A DNA stretch of 64,000 nt from Diphasiastrum complanatum (GCA_029204225.1 CM055096.1:1247001-1311000); one strand, 5' to 3'. Counted from the first letter of the stretch, positions 1 through 12,436 are shown. Notes: generated by a model not told the origin, from the letters alone. A program made the numbers and translations.

Positions 1-1160
1 CGTCCCTTGGCTTCTGGTCAGAAATTCCTACTTTTGGGCCTTGCACGCCGTGTTCCAAAGCTAGTTCACTTTGTCCAAAACCTGTTGCAGGGCCTTCGTC
101 ACTTCTTCCAGCTAGCTTTTGGGACTCTTGAATGACCTTTTCTTGTTTTTCCATAGCTTGTTCGAAGTTCTTCTTATCGGCCTCCCTCACTTGAATAAGC
201 CTGAGATACTTTTCCATTCTTATTGCTTAGGCTTGAGGGGCCTGAACTTGGATATCTTCTGGCTTCACAGGAGGGGTATCAACCATCATTGCACCAGACG
301 ATTCATCTCGAGCTTGGTCGATTTGGCTCATCCGTTGCTTAAGTTGATTTTGAGTCTCATTCAGCTCTTCGGCTTGCAGCTCCAATACTGAAATCTTCTT
401 CTCCTCAGTCTCGTCTTCTTTTTTCTTGATTTGTGCCCACTGCTCTGCTATGATTTGTCCCTGCTGCTTGACTTTGCTTTCCAACTCTTTCTGCTGGCTC
501 ACCAACCAGTGTACATGGTAGCTGGTCTCGAACAGGCTGAGCATGGAACGTTTGGCTACCTCTGAGAGCTCTTCGGGGTTGGAAAGAGTGGGGTATCTGT
601 CGGGGGCATGGTGGGGTGGTGTTAGTCTAGCTCTCGCAGCTTCGGTCGGTTGCTCGTCTGCTGCGGTTTTGTCGCTTGGTTAGTTTCGTATCTATTATTT
701 TATGTTTGTTTAACCGAGGTATTCTGGTATTTTGTGGAGGCGGTGTGGTTGCCTCTCGGATTAACTCTTCGTCAATGGCCTCGCAAACTTCGTCTGGAAG
801 TGCTTCCCAGTGGTAGACTTTGGTTTTGGGCCTATAGGTCACTGTGTTCACTACCTTAGAGGTAAGTTGTACATGAACTAGTGGGCCTGGTGTCTTGATC
901 TGCTTTGGGATCGATTTAGGTGCAAATCGTTTATTATCGAGATAGTTCGTCACTCATTTCCTCATCATTCATCGAAAGAATTCCATCTTTCGAAGCATGT
1001 GCTGTAGAAACAATAGTTTCTTCAGGGCACCAAGCTATGGGAATAGGATCTATCATCATCAGGGAAATGATGGGTGTCTTGATGTCAGTAGAAGACGATA
1101 GGAGATGGGCGTTTTCTTCGATGGTCTCTATGAGGCATCTGTTGGAGTCAGCACAGTTGA
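1..1160 (-). pseudogene. Decayed coiled-coil protein relic, probably transposon-derived
   Basis: Two minus-strand open stretches (953-627 and 544-227) are joined by readable sequence in neighbouring frames, so this looks like one longer coding sequence broken by stops and frameshifts. Readable sequence also extends upstream to about 1160 and down to the window edge. The part at 544-227 is rich in Glu, Gln and Lys with heptad-like spacing, which predicts a coiled coil, followed by a Pro/Val-rich tail. The 953-627 part is basic and has no motif I recognise. There is no RT, integrase or zinc knuckle. The low-complexity coiled coil and the location beside retroelements suggest a gag-like or accessory ORF of an LTR element, but that is inference. 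It runs off the left edge. Confidence 0.4.
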
Positions 1161-1584
1161 CCAGCTACAAAGCGGCCCAAAAAACATTTTTTATCTCTAT
1201 TTGGTAGCTGCCCAGTATCTCTTCATTTTACTACCGTTTTCAGCACGCTCTCGTTTGCAGTTGCGAGGTACTACCTACACTATTTGTAACGTCTTTTCAT
1301 TGGCATACCTGTTGTGACGACTTACGTCCTCTCCTTCAGTTCGTCCACTTGATTAGCGTCTTGCTTGGCTTAACTTTCTGCCTGTGGCTGTTGTTTTGTT
1401 ATTTCCATTTGTAGTTTGTGTTGTCCATCGCATTTTTCACATATGTCTTTCGTTATTTGTTATTAGTTTCCGTTCCATTTGCGTTTCAATTCCATAATTA
1501 TTTTTCATCGTCGATTTCGTTTCACTTTTTCTTCGTTTTCTATGCTCCATTATAAAAAATAAAAATAAAAACCACCCAAATTAT
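1161..1584. other. Non-coding stretch upstream of a gag relic
   Basis: T-rich sequence without a convincing ORF. It is probably the untranslated leader of the plus-strand retroelement that follows. I found no primer-binding site and no 5' LTR matching the LTR-like piece at 4844, so the element seems 5'-truncated or its LTR has diverged. Confidence 0.35.
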
Positions 1585-2481
1585 TTGGATCATTGGGTTA
1601 CGTATTCTTTTCCATTACTTTTAAATTCATTTTTTATCATGACTTCTGATTTTCGGTCTCTATCCCCTTTAGATTATCTTTTTGTTTTTAATAGTGATAT
1701 ACCATCTGAACATATGTTCAACAAATGGCTCACACGTCTTCAGTATTACTTCGATACTTCTCAGCCAACTTGTCCAAGTCCTAATAAGATTCTTGATGCA
1801 ATTTTTCTCTTAAAGGGTTCCGCTAGGTCGAAGTGGTTTGACTATGTCCATTCTCATCCGCCTATCTCTGAGTGGCATGACTTTCTACCAGTACTTTGCC
1901 TTCTTATATTTTTCGATGATAATTCTGTAATTGTTCCTCCTGTCGCTCTTACGAGTGGTATTATAGGTCTTGAGAGTTCTACTCCTTCTGAATCCTCTCG
2001 TGAGCATTCTTCCATATGCAAGGTTCCATTTTCTTGTGCAGGACAAATAGAGATAGAGACACACATTTCTAGCGATTCACATGAGGTTGATTCACACATT
2101 GCTAGCGATACACATGAGGATGATTCTATATCACACAGTGTGAGCGAGTTGCTTGATTTACTTGAGATAGTTATTGATCTACCTGAGCTCGTCATTGTAT
2201 CCCATAGTGAGTCAGAGTCACATATACAGGTTCCTACTGATGCTGATTCACATATACAGGTTGCGGCTGATATGGTCCTTGATATTGATATAGTATGCCT
2301 TGCTACTATTGCCGATGTTGCATGCTTTGATATTGTTGTTGAGTACTTTGATGCTACTCATGTTCCCGAGCGCCATGCTATAGATGTTGTCACCTATGCT
2401 CCTTATTTCGATATTATTCACGGGTCTACAGTTGCTCTTTCAGATTCTTTGGCTACTCCAATAGATCTCCATATGGCATGA
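1585..2481 (+). CDS. Ty3/gypsy-type gag relic
   Basis: An open 298-codon frame. Residues about 45-115 have the retrotransposon gag pattern: Trp-rich start (FNKWLTRLQYYF), a helix with ILDAIFLLKGSA, then KWFDYV and WHDFLPVL. The capsid-like part should bind the element RNA and build virus-like particles. The second half is Ser/Asp/His-rich with degenerate internal repeats (SHIQV twice, SDSHE/SDTHE) and no CCHC zinc knuckle. It ends before a protease-like region that lies in another frame, so a frameshift or decay separates gag from protease. The real start may be an inner Met (about 1639, MTSDF). I am confident of a gag relation, less so of function. Confidence 0.55.
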   Translation: MDHWVTYSFPLLLNSFFIMTSDFRSLSPLDYLFVFNSDIPSEHMFNKWLTRLQYYFDTSQPTCPSPNKILDAIFLLKGSARSKWFDYVHSHPPISEWHDFLPVLCLLIFFDDNSVIVPPVALTSGIIGLESSTPSESSREHSSICKVPFSCAGQIEIETHISSDSHEVDSHIASDTHEDDSISHSVSELLDLLEIVIDLPELVIVSHSESESHIQVPTDADSHIQVAADMVLDIDIVCLATIADVACFDIVVEYFDATHVPERHAIDVVTYAPYFDIIHGSTVALSDSLATPIDLHMA

Positions 2482-2579
2482 TGGTCCTATTGCATACTCA
2501 CTAGCTTATTTTGCTGATACCCATCTAGATGAGTATGCAGTTCTTCTAGATGCATATTTAGGCCAGAACTTATAAATTG

Positions 2580-3130
2580 ATGCTTTTGTTATTATTATGC
2601 CTACGTATGTTGTTCCATTTGTGGATCATATTATTCTAGATGCGGGGTGAGAGTATAATTCTTTAGTGGATACAGGCAGTACACATTCATTTATTATCAG
2701 TTACATTTCCACCAGGATTCATGCTACACTTGTTCCTGCTTCCCAACCTCTCAGTGTTGAGGTTGCTCGTTCCCATTCTTTTCCCAGTTCTCAGATGTTT
2801 CAGGGCTTGGATTTTCGCATTGCTGATTTTTTTGGTTAGGCAGATTTCTACATCATTCCTCTGGAGCTCTATGACATTATTTTTGGTGCAGACTGGCTCT
2901 CTTCACTTGGTACTGTTGCTATGGATCTCTCTCAGCAGACACTTTCCTTTACTCATGCTGGTCAGCATCATTCACTTGTTGGTATTGATTCCCAGGGTGA
3001 CTATCAGTTGGTTACCGGGAAGCAGTTTATGCGTAGCCTGCCAAAGGCTCACGATGCAGCTCTTCTTTCCATTCAGAGTACATCAGTTGCTGCTTCACTT
3101 TCACCATCTGTGGGTCCTCTTCCTCAGGTT
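2580..3130 (+). pseudogene. Retropepsin (aspartic protease) relic
   Basis: In one plus frame the sequence reads LVDTGSTHSFI at 2663-2695, the active-site D-T-G of retroviral-type aspartic proteases. About 70 codons later comes IIFGADWLSSLG, matching the conserved ILG-x-DWL end of Ty3/gypsy proteases, and then the usual segment containing LSFTHAG. A TGA lies in frame just before the active site and a TAG inside the domain, so it is broken. It follows gag directly, as expected of a gag-pro order. No RT, RNase H or integrase follows in the next 1.7 kb. Confidence 0.6.
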
Positions 3131-4828
3131 GATGTTGCTCCGGATTTACAGGTTATTGTTGCATGCCTTGCGCCTATATGCCTTGATACACAGATATCGT
3201 ATTCAGTGGTCATTCCTGGTTTCGTTGATATTGAGGCCGTATACCTTGTAGTATTTCTACTATTGCTTTTGCGCATACCTCAAATAGCCCTCCTGGTTCG
3301 GTGGTTGGTGCAGTATCTTCTCCATTGGTCTCTATATCTCCATCTCTTGAGTCCATTATGGCTGATGTTCCTGCTGATTTCTATGGGGTTCTTCACGGGT
3401 CCACATTTGATGGTTCCCTCGCTATTGGTGATCAGGTTGTATCTTCTTTCGCTTTACTCCGTGGATCTCTGCTTGAGGTTTGTGATCTACCTCATGATAT
3501 TTCTACGGTTCCTAACATGATTCATGCGCCTTTGGCCCTTACCGTTACACATTTTCCATCCGAGGATATCTGCCAGATGGTCACTATTACTTATCTAGGG
3601 TATTTATATGATGGGATCTTTCTAGATGAGTATATGGGCATCCTTCAGTCTCCTTGTGTTTCTACATATAGGTTTGCTGCAGTCCATGCCAATGGTATAC
3701 ACTTTTGGACTTTTTATGTATCAGAGGTTTTTCATGCGACTGATTCCTTTTTACCTCTTGATATTTGGCATTATTACGTATCGCTTGGATTTCATTTGGA
3801 CCTATTGCTCATACTACTGCTTCATTTTCAGCTATGGATATATGGCATTCCTGGTTATTACGTATAGCTTGGTTTTCATTTGGACCTGTTGATTGGTGCT
3901 GGTTTTTCCATATTACTGATCGCCTATGGTGCAGATATCTCTATGATTATGCATCTGGCTCTCTATCTGTTCCTTGGATTGTTGCTCATTGTCAGGCTTG
4001 GCATATCCTGATGGCTTGGGTTATTGCCTCCGTTCCAGCTACTGTTTGTCCGGGTGATCTTCAGGTTCCCCGTCATTTCGGGTTGCTCCATATCCCTTGG
4101 TCTCCGATGCTGAGTTGCCACTTTGTTCTGGTGTTCCGAGACCACCAAGGTACCTTGAGAGAGTTCCTTCTCCTCTCTTGGATAGTTTTTGGGAATGTTG
4201 CCGCCATATACTTCAATGTTGCTCATATGTGCTTTGATACTCATTCCCAGCTAGACGTGGATATTGCTCCGATGCTTGCTACTGATGTTGCGGATCCTGT
4301 TCCTCGTTCCAGTGCATTTCTTCTATTCCTCACTCGTGCGCCTAGTGTGTACTTTGGGATTACACTTGCGGCCAGTTCCGATGGGTCATCCGATTCTCCA
4401 TCCGTTTTTGGTGTATCCTATGATGAATTGGTATGTGCATATGAGGTCTTTATGAGTTTTTCGGCTACAGTTTTTCAGTTGGGGCCTCTACTATTTCTAG
4501 ATTTGTTGCTACTGTTTTCATGCATCATGTCTTTTTAGATGATGCATTGATTTCTTGGACCTTCTGGAGCTTTTGGCATGCTGCTCTTCTCGTGATATGG
4601 GCCCTGAGGGTACCATGTGCCATTGCTACTTCTCATTCATGGGCCTTATGGATACCTTGGGCTTTTGACCTTGCTGGTGCATATTTCTCCATTTTAGCTA
4701 TCCTTTGTCAGGATGATCTCTTTATGCTCCATGTTTCTTGGCATATCGCTTGCTTTTCCATGCTACTACGGTGTGCCTGTCATCCTACTTATGTTCCTAC
4801 TCGTCGTTTTACGTCACCATCGTCGTCT
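3131..4828 (+). other. Downstream region of the gag-protease element, no recognisable pol
   Basis: T-rich sequence with long chance frames, including a hydrophobic, Trp-rich 257-codon frame at 3765-4538 with no domain I recognise. It contains a local direct duplication: the block with ATTACGTATCGCTTGG near 3773-3808 recurs in altered form near 3858-3888. There is no YxDD, no RNase H and no HHCC/DDE integrase in any frame. It may be degraded pol or a non-coding filler like those of non-autonomous elements. Confidence 0.35.
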
Positions 4829-5040
4829 AAGGGAGGTGGGGTTTGTCCACTATAAATAGCCACTAAGGCTGGTCATTTGCTAGTTTTGATCATTTGAGTC
4901 TTGGGCTTCTTGTAGGGGAGTTGTACTATTTTGGAGATCTTAGTTGGAGATTTGCTTGAGCTATCGGCGGCCATTGATATTCATATAGTTTCTTAGTTGG
5001 AGAATGCTATGTGAATGCCTTTTGCTATTGTTTATGCGTC
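4829..5040 (+). repeat. Polypurine tract and LTR-like 3' end of the gag-protease element
   Basis: A purine run (AAGGGAGGTGGGG, 4829-4841) is followed by TGTCCAC and a good TATA box (TATAAATA, 4851-4858), the usual layout of a PPT followed by an LTR start and promoter. The LTR end is unclear because a copia relic on the other strand begins near 5048, so it is probably cut short. No matching 5' LTR was found upstream. Confidence 0.45.
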
Positions 5041-5047
5041 ATTGATA

Positions 5048-5530
5048 CTAATACCTGTGAATTTGTTCATAAAACATGCAATCTAAATTGGTTGTCCTTA
5101 TCTCGAAATGTACCACAAGGTACTTGACAATTCCATTAAAACATAGATTGCAACAATCGTTCCAAGGCCTTTGTGTGTTGTGATAAACACATGGATTTGC
5201 ATTGCTTGGCTGCAAATTGTAGCTTGTCATAAATTCGTTGAATTTCCAATTCCAGGCCCACGAGGCTTGCTTCAATCCAAAAGCAGGCTCTTCTTGAGTG
5301 TGCATACCTCTTCTTCCTTACCTTCCTTGAAATAACCTTCAAGTTGTTCCATGAAGATCTCTTCTTGAAGTTCACCATTCAAGAAAGTTGTCTTGATGTC
5401 AAACTGAATTGCTTCCATGTCTTGGGCTTCTTGAAATAGCTTCCCTACAGCCTAGTTCTAATTCTTGATAAGAGAGTTGTACTCCTCATCCATCACTAAC
5501 TTCCATACTAGACAATCATTGGCCTCAAAA
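5048..5530 (-). pseudogene. Ty1/copia reverse transcriptase relic
   Basis: Reading the minus strand from about 5520 gives the copia RT order in broken frames: an EEYNSL motif, then DIKTTFLNGELQEEIFMEQ, then LKKSLFGLKQASWAWN, then a NPCVYH block near 5170. These match the copia RT segment around the first catalytic Asp and the YGLKQ motif. Several stops and frameshifts are present, and the YVDD box and RNase H are absent. It abuts the LTR-like end of the previous element. Confidence 0.7.
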
Positions 5531-7002
5531 TAGTTTACGAGGTTTGAACCTGTTACTGAGTCATATCAGTTTGGAGGACTTCTCTACCTCTACGATCTCC
5601 TCTTTTGTTGCTTCTATTGATATCAAGTCCAAGTTCTATATTGATACTGGAGGCTGTAATAATGCTTCAAGCTCTATCGACATTGACTTTGTTGATTCCA
5701 TAGGTTACCTTTTCTATCTCTACTATCAATATCTACTACCTTTGGGAGAATATGTCACTCTCTTTCAGGGCTCATGACAGTGTTGTCTGCTTGCTAAGTC
5801 ACTTGATTGTCAATTGTAGTATCAAGTAGTGTTGCTCCATTAATTGCTCATGCCACCTATGAAAGCGATGACTTCTTTTCAGTCCATGCTTGCTTCTAGC
5901 ACTCTCAACAAGAGTCTAATATCCCCTTCAGACACATTGATATAACACAAATACACTAGCGAAGCCTCCAAATTGATAAGTGTGCTGCCATGTTCGAATG
6001 GATTAGTCTCTCATGACATAGCTGGATCCTATTCTTTGTAACACCAGAACCTAATGTATCGGTTCTTGGTGAGGGCTTTACCTCATTCTCAAACTTGCTT
6101 GTTGTTGCATCTTAAGATCTTGTAGTTGCAAATGTCCTAAAGGACTACTGTACTTCATTTTGAGCTCGTTGCTAGCCATTCTATTCGCAATTGTCTTATG
6201 CTCATCATCATCTGTTTTTATGCTGAATCAATCTAGTCCTTATACTGCATTTGCTTGAGTTGTAGGCTTCACGACATCTATCAAGAGTAGGTAAAGTTTC
6301 TATCAATGTGCGTCCTTTTTCCGTTTTAATCTGACATCTTCCTTGTCCTATTGGTAAGGAGGTCCTTATCTGCAACTTGACCTATAGATACCAAATTAAA
6401 AAGTGTTCTACACAAGATCATTCTTAAATAGTAGAATATAGTAGAGATCATCCAATTTATCATGAACTTCCACTGAGATATCAAGAACGATTAGCAATGA
6501 GCTAGTTTGTAAGCCTTCCTAGAAAGGACTGCTGCTTCTAGGTTTTACCTCAAAGAAGATCAAAATCTCTTTCAGCATCAACTGCCTAAACAAGATCTTC
6601 ATTGTACTTTATAGTTTTGAAGTCTGCTTAAAATTCAGGGCCAGAGGAATCTTCCCTTTCAGCACCCTACTAGAATGCAAGGGCTCTGTTGACAATGTTG
6701 AAGCCCTTTCAAATAAATGAAAGTGACCAAATGCTTTAAAATTAGACCCTATGTAGCTAGCTAGTACTTTAGTGGTCTGAATGAATTATTAAAGCAGCAC
6801 CTTCAATAGACCACCTTCATAAGCCCTTATACATGTTCAAAATGATAATTGTAAAAATTCAAGTCAAATAAATAGTTTGGCAATGACTTATGTATATAGG
6901 ACATGGATTATGCTAACACAACGAATTTCTGTGTCAAATGAGCAGATTTCTTCACCAGCTTGTTGAATATCAAAAGCTTTTATCTTTAAAAGATTTGCTC
7001 AC
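5531..7002 (-). other. Intron-like and retroelement debris downstream of D-LDH exon 6
   Basis: There is no clear gene. A minus-strand reading around 6350-6480 weakly resembles the loop before copia integrase (NLVSIGQ-like words), so this may be the rest of the copia relic at 5048. It directly follows the splice donor of D-lactate dehydrogenase exon 6 at 7002. I searched the minus strand for the next conserved exon (the Gly/Cys-rich FAD region) and did not see it, so the stretch is best read as part of a large intron or as an insertion breakpoint. Confidence 0.35.
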
Positions 7003-10000
7003 CTGGATCCAAAGGAAAAAACAAACCAAAGGGTTTTAAAAACTCGTTCAACTCCATCCATCCAATGCCTGGCTCTACAATGACATCCATATCTTCGAGA
7101 TGTAGCTCCTTCACACCCTTGCATTAGAAAACTCTGATGCTAAGGATATGTTTTCAACATTGTAATAGCAGAAGATTAAGGCAGTAAACATCAAAAAATA
7201 AATCAGGTACAACGTCCCCATGCTTACAATATCTAGATGATGAAATTCAAATATGAAAATTTGTATTCTTGTCAATCACCAGATTTTGTCCAGTAATATA
7301 CATCAATTCAACAAAATCTGGTAAAAAAAAGCTTGCTGTGTTGGACATCCATAAGCTTGAAGCTTGCAACCCATTCTTCTTTCTTTACCTTGTCTCACTA
7401 GTGTCTCATACAAAATTGAACAAACTAATCCGTACAAGCAAGTCATGCATATATTGTTGAGAGAATATCATCAACTGCAACACATGAATCATCACAGATG
7501 CTTACTGAATAAATATTTTCAAGAGAAAAAACATCACTTTATCTACCAAATAGTTACTATAATGTAAAGAACTTGATTCTACTTTTTGCTTGAACACATG
7601 CTCTTGAAAATTTATAGGTAGCTAAGAACATGCGATGATACCAAAGATCACTATATTTCATATCACAGAATAATTCTCTTGTTTGTCCTCAATTTATGAA
7701 CCAATAAATTAGTGGAGTTGAACCACTAATTTTCAATGATGTAAGGAGGCAAACATTCACATATCCTCTTCATCTTTTCATAGAGACAAGCAGCCATACA
7801 ATACCTTCATCAAATTCATATCAATGGTCAGACCTCCATTATGAGACAACAGATGACCTTCTAAAGATGTTGCTCCTCCAAAAGGTACAATTGGCACCTG
7901 AAAAAATGATCAAGAAATTCAACCCTCGTAGAACATAAACACATATAATACGTTTGTACCTCTCAGAATGACACAACAGCACAACATCAATGGCCTTCAC
8001 AAACCTTGTGCTTTGTGCAAATCTTTACAATCTCCACCACTTCCTCTGTGGATCTGAATACAAAAGCACAAAAGAGACGTTAAGAACATTAACTTTTTCC
8101 ACTCCCTTCTATTGGCCTCCTTTGAGAGCATATTAAAGCATGCCCAATCCTCTCTTATGCCTTCAACTTAGATCTCTCCAAAAGGAGACAGTCCAGGCCA
8201 TGATGATGGAGTGCACTCATCCACACCTCGTAATGGACTATATGTAGCAAATTCTGCCCATTTTCAGGTCCCTTACTGAGCATAAGGTGTTATTTTTTGC
8301 AGTCACATGGGTTTCACTCCACAAAAATACATATGCCTACTTCATTTCATGATCTGACCTTCATGGATGCAGATGCCTATTACGTTTCACAATCGTCATG
8401 TGAAAATAAGGCATAGATAACCCAATACACAATGGAAGCCGCTGAGAACACGACATTCTGCCTGGCTCAGACTTCCAAAACATTTTACTACACTGAATTA
8501 CTTCCAGACATGGTACAAGGTGTGATTCTCTACGATGATGAAAATGTGTGAAGGAACAATAATCCATAAAAATGAACAGTAGTTGCACATAAAATTAAAA
8601 ATCGTCAATTCATCATAACTGTAAGTCTCTGATGTCAAATATAGCATCAACATGATGATGTAAAATTTCAGAACTTCACAGGCCAAAAACCAGAGGGGCG
8701 TTGCTTTTCTAACTTTCGCCATCAGCACTTTCCAAAGAGAATAAGAGCACATCACGAAATGCTTGCTCATAGATGTACTACTCACAAATTCAAATGCTAG
8801 CATAGATTTTAACATTGGGAAGTTGCTGATCTTCCTATCAAAGTTTCGGAAACTAAAACTACACCAAAAATAAGTCAGTATCAGCAAACTGGGAAACTTT
8901 AATCCTTAACACATAGCAAACTTCCAATAACAATTTTAGAGAACTTGAGCCAAAGCACTATTGGAGAAACATATTATTATGACATGTTGCAGTTGTCCTG
9001 TACAAGAATCGCAAAATTTTAAGTAATTTACGAAGGCAGAACAGCATGCTTAGTTCCAAGAACTCTCCATGATTTTTAAGAAAATTGATGTATTCATAGG
9101 GTCCTGTACCTGTTTGCTTACCTTGGATACACTACAAAATCCGGTATGTGCTTAACTTCATGATATGAGTTCCAAGGCTTCCCATGGTTATACCTTTCTT
9201 CTGGATCTGCAACCACTCTATCCACCTGAATTATAGACATAAAACAGTATCACAGATGGTATCAAGAAAGTTCAAATCATCTTATATGTATCTGCAAACT
9301 GACACTTCAACAACATTTACGATGCTGACAAGGAAAGGACAATTTTGAAACAGTAAAGCTTTTAAGAATCAATAAAACTCGAATCAGATTGCAGTACCCG
9401 TCTAATACAGCCCACTTACATTATGGAGATGCCTAGAATGGTGACATTGAAAAATACACGAAACATCTAGCATAAAATAATGCATAATGCGGCTATTCTA
9501 CACTATCAAGCATAACATGTACAAAGCCAACCACAATCCTGCATCTAACACAACAAAGGCAGGAAATATTTGTGTTTGAATTGAATGCTTCCCTCATAAC
9601 ATCAAAAAGCCAGTTCATTATCGATCATCTGCTCCTCATCTGACCAAACAATGTGTTTTGTCTTTGCAGTGCCACTAAATGACACGCTAAACTGACAGGA
9701 AAACTGTATAGAAAAGAGTTACCAGAATGAGCTCTAACCAACAACAACCATGTTACTTCTGTTCTACATTGAGCCGGTAATTTAGATGGTAAGACCAACA
9801 AATCCAACACATTGCTGTTTAGATTGATTGGGCTTGATTTGCAATACGTAATAATTTGTGTTCTGCACAAACCATACAGAGCACTCGGAGCCTTATGTGC
9901 ACATATGTGCCTCGCATACTAGATTGACTGAAGTTACTTAAATTGATCAAATATGCTCACCTCGCATGCAGCTTGAAGTTCATCCAGCAAAGTGCTTCTG

Positions 10001-11045
10001 GTGGGCATCCTTTCCAAGAAAACTTCATCCCTGCCACATCTCTATAAATCACTAGGCATCCTTGTTATTTCAAAATTCTGTATTAAGGTACTTATGGCTA
10101 ATTTTTCAAACTTAAGCTGTTAGTATGAATCTTCAAATACACAAATGCCCTTCCTCATTGGAATTCGTGACTTTCTTAGATTGAATTCAGACCTTTGGTC
10201 ATCAAAAGATAGCAGGAAACCATTTCCGGAAAGTCCCAGGATTAACCGCCACACTACTCATTTATAGCTTATGTAAATTATGAACTCCTTTGCAAGTATA
10301 TTCCGCAGCATTCAAGATCAACAGTACACCACAAGAAATCAAAGTATACTGAGCAGAAGCAAGACACGGGATACAAGCAGTGTCTTTAAATAGTCCGTAC
10401 GTACAATTCTAAGCGGACGTATGGCTGAAGGATTGGCAATAGCCACTGGTATTCACAAGTTTTGCCTATATTATACTTACGAATTCGCACGCTCTTCTTT
10501 ATGTGAAGGAAATGCAAGCTGGAACTGTACCTTACATGTGGATCCCTCTCTGCAGCGCATGACTCGTCCTTGACAAAGGTGCCGATGAAAGCCAGTTCCG
10601 CTAGCATTAAAGCCATTAGGGATGTAGCAAACTTGCTCGAGTTTCCACATCCAGATTGAGAACACCCGTGGAGCGATGGTAGAGCGTGAAGCGATGGAGT
10701 GATTAGTGATGCTTTTGGAAAAATGAGAGAAGAAAACCGTTTTGACAGCTGGAAAACGTCAGGAACGTTAAATGGGGGACTCCCTTCAGAAACTTGCGAG
10801 CGAGCAGAGGTAGCTAAATACAATCTGCTCGAGTTGTCGTCAGTAGACGCGTCAAATATTCTAATGAATGTTTTGTTAGACTTAGAAGCAGATATTTTAT
10901 CGAAAGGACTGTTAGGATTAGAAGCAGATATCCTTTCAAAATAACTGTTAGGCTTAGAAGCCGATGAAGACATCGAAGAACTATCACGTTTTAGGAAAGG
11001 AAGGATCAGGCTAATAAATCCTCTACGACGAACAAGCCGAGCCAT
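7003..11045 (-). CDS. D-lactate dehydrogenase (cytochrome), mitochondrial; six 5' exons, 3' part missing
   Basis: FAD enzyme oxidising D-lactate to pyruvate, which takes up the product of the glyoxalase pathway in mitochondria. Exons I read: 11045-10536, 10041-9961, 9225-9122, 8053-8005, 7897-7805 and 7117-7003. All have GT/AG borders and phases join without a shift, giving about 317 codons. Exon 1 starts MARLVRRRG and is Ser/Arg-rich with few acids, like a mitochondrial presequence. Exon 3 holds EERYNHGKPWNSYHE and HIPDFVVYPR, the entry to the FAD_binding_4 fold. Exon 5 has VPFGGATSLEGH, the flavin-binding loop. Exon 6 has MDVIVEPGIGW and GLFFPLDPG. The rest of the FAD domain and the whole C-terminal domain should follow but are not in the window. 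A start 8 codons upstream exists; the inner Met fits a presequence better. Either the next intron is very large and full of transposons, or the gene is truncated. Confidence 0.78.
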
Positions 11046-12436
11046 TGCAATGAATAAACACAACGGCAAAAATTATGTACCGAAACTGCAATTTACATGT
11101 CTTATTTTGAAAGGATGGAGAATACTGCTACTTCTTATCCGCCCTGTTCTTCCTATTTATTGTTATCATCGCAAAGGCCTCGTCGGCTCGCCTAGAAAGC
11201 GGCATACAGAAATGAGCATAAAACAGTTCTTACGTCGTCTTATTTATAACGGCACTTGAATGGAAGCCTCAAATGGAATATGACTGGCAGCTGATTGAGT
11301 ACTTCACGAGATATGTTCAATTAGTTGAAAAAACATAAAATATATCTTCTCAGTGCGTCTCAGAATCTACTCAAGTAACCTGTAACCTTCACTTTCATTT
11401 CCCAAGATAGAGCTGCTGCTTGAAAGTCGTATCCACTCATGACTTCACAGAATTTTCCGAGCAAGTGCTTTTTTAATGATATAAATAACCGATATGAGTT
11501 GGAAAAGCATCAATATCCATCTGCTTCAAGGCAAATCTTAGAACATTATGCCTAAACCACACAATTGCAAGTACAAACAGTTAAATGGCAAAACCTCCGA
11601 AACTGAACCTGAGCTGCTTATTTTTGAGATTTCCCTGCTGTTCTGCTGACAGCAGCTAAAGCATTCTGACAAATTTTCCGATATCGCTTGATTCCGAATG
11701 TCGTCACTAAGATCTGCTAAACCAAAATACGCTTCCGTTCGAATTATCAGAATTCGAATGATAATCAGGATTGAGATTAGCAATGCATCACAATCGACGA
11801 GAGCTAACGAGATTCTGCCTTTTAACGGAAGATGATGGCCATCCAGTTGAGGGGTCCACCCTTGAGGATATGGCCATGGCCTTATGAAGGTGGCACACGC
11901 TGGCAGTGAACGACGGAGTTATTGGGGCCGTTGTCGGTGGATATAGGCCTTCCCCTGCGTAATGCTGGGGTGCGAGAGTGAGTGCTAATTCTCGCAGAAT
12001 CATGCTGGATTCCACAAGAATGTCTTAGTAAGACACTGGATTTTGCAAATACAAATTAGAATCAAAATTGTGCTAGTGAAGATGACTCCAAAACACAAGG
12101 AAAACTAGAGCACACAACATTACAACTATTAGACGTTGTTAATGGTAACGAGGATCACATGTGCCTTTTTCTTCTCCATGTTTCACACTCCTTCATTGGG
12201 AGGGTTATTACCACAAATAATCTATGACCATGGCAAGCGAGTTGCAGAAGCCACGAGACGTATGGAGACCGAATTATTTGTGGTACTGGCCTGACCAATT
12301 TACCATTATCGAACGTAATTGTCAGGCACGTGACTTTTATGTTTTATTTTTCTATCTAAAGTGTAATCATGGGGTCTTCTAAAATGTTCGACCACATTCA
12401 ATCGCAGTCATTTATTATTTTGTGTTTGTGTAGCAG

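Noticed and set aside
2721-3251. Hydrophobic 176-codon frame, membrane-protein-like
   Set aside because: It overlaps the protease relic in another frame; Leu richness comes from T-rich composition.
10477-10665. 62-codon minus-strand frame inside D-LDH exon 1
   Set aside because: It overlaps the exon in another frame and has no domain.
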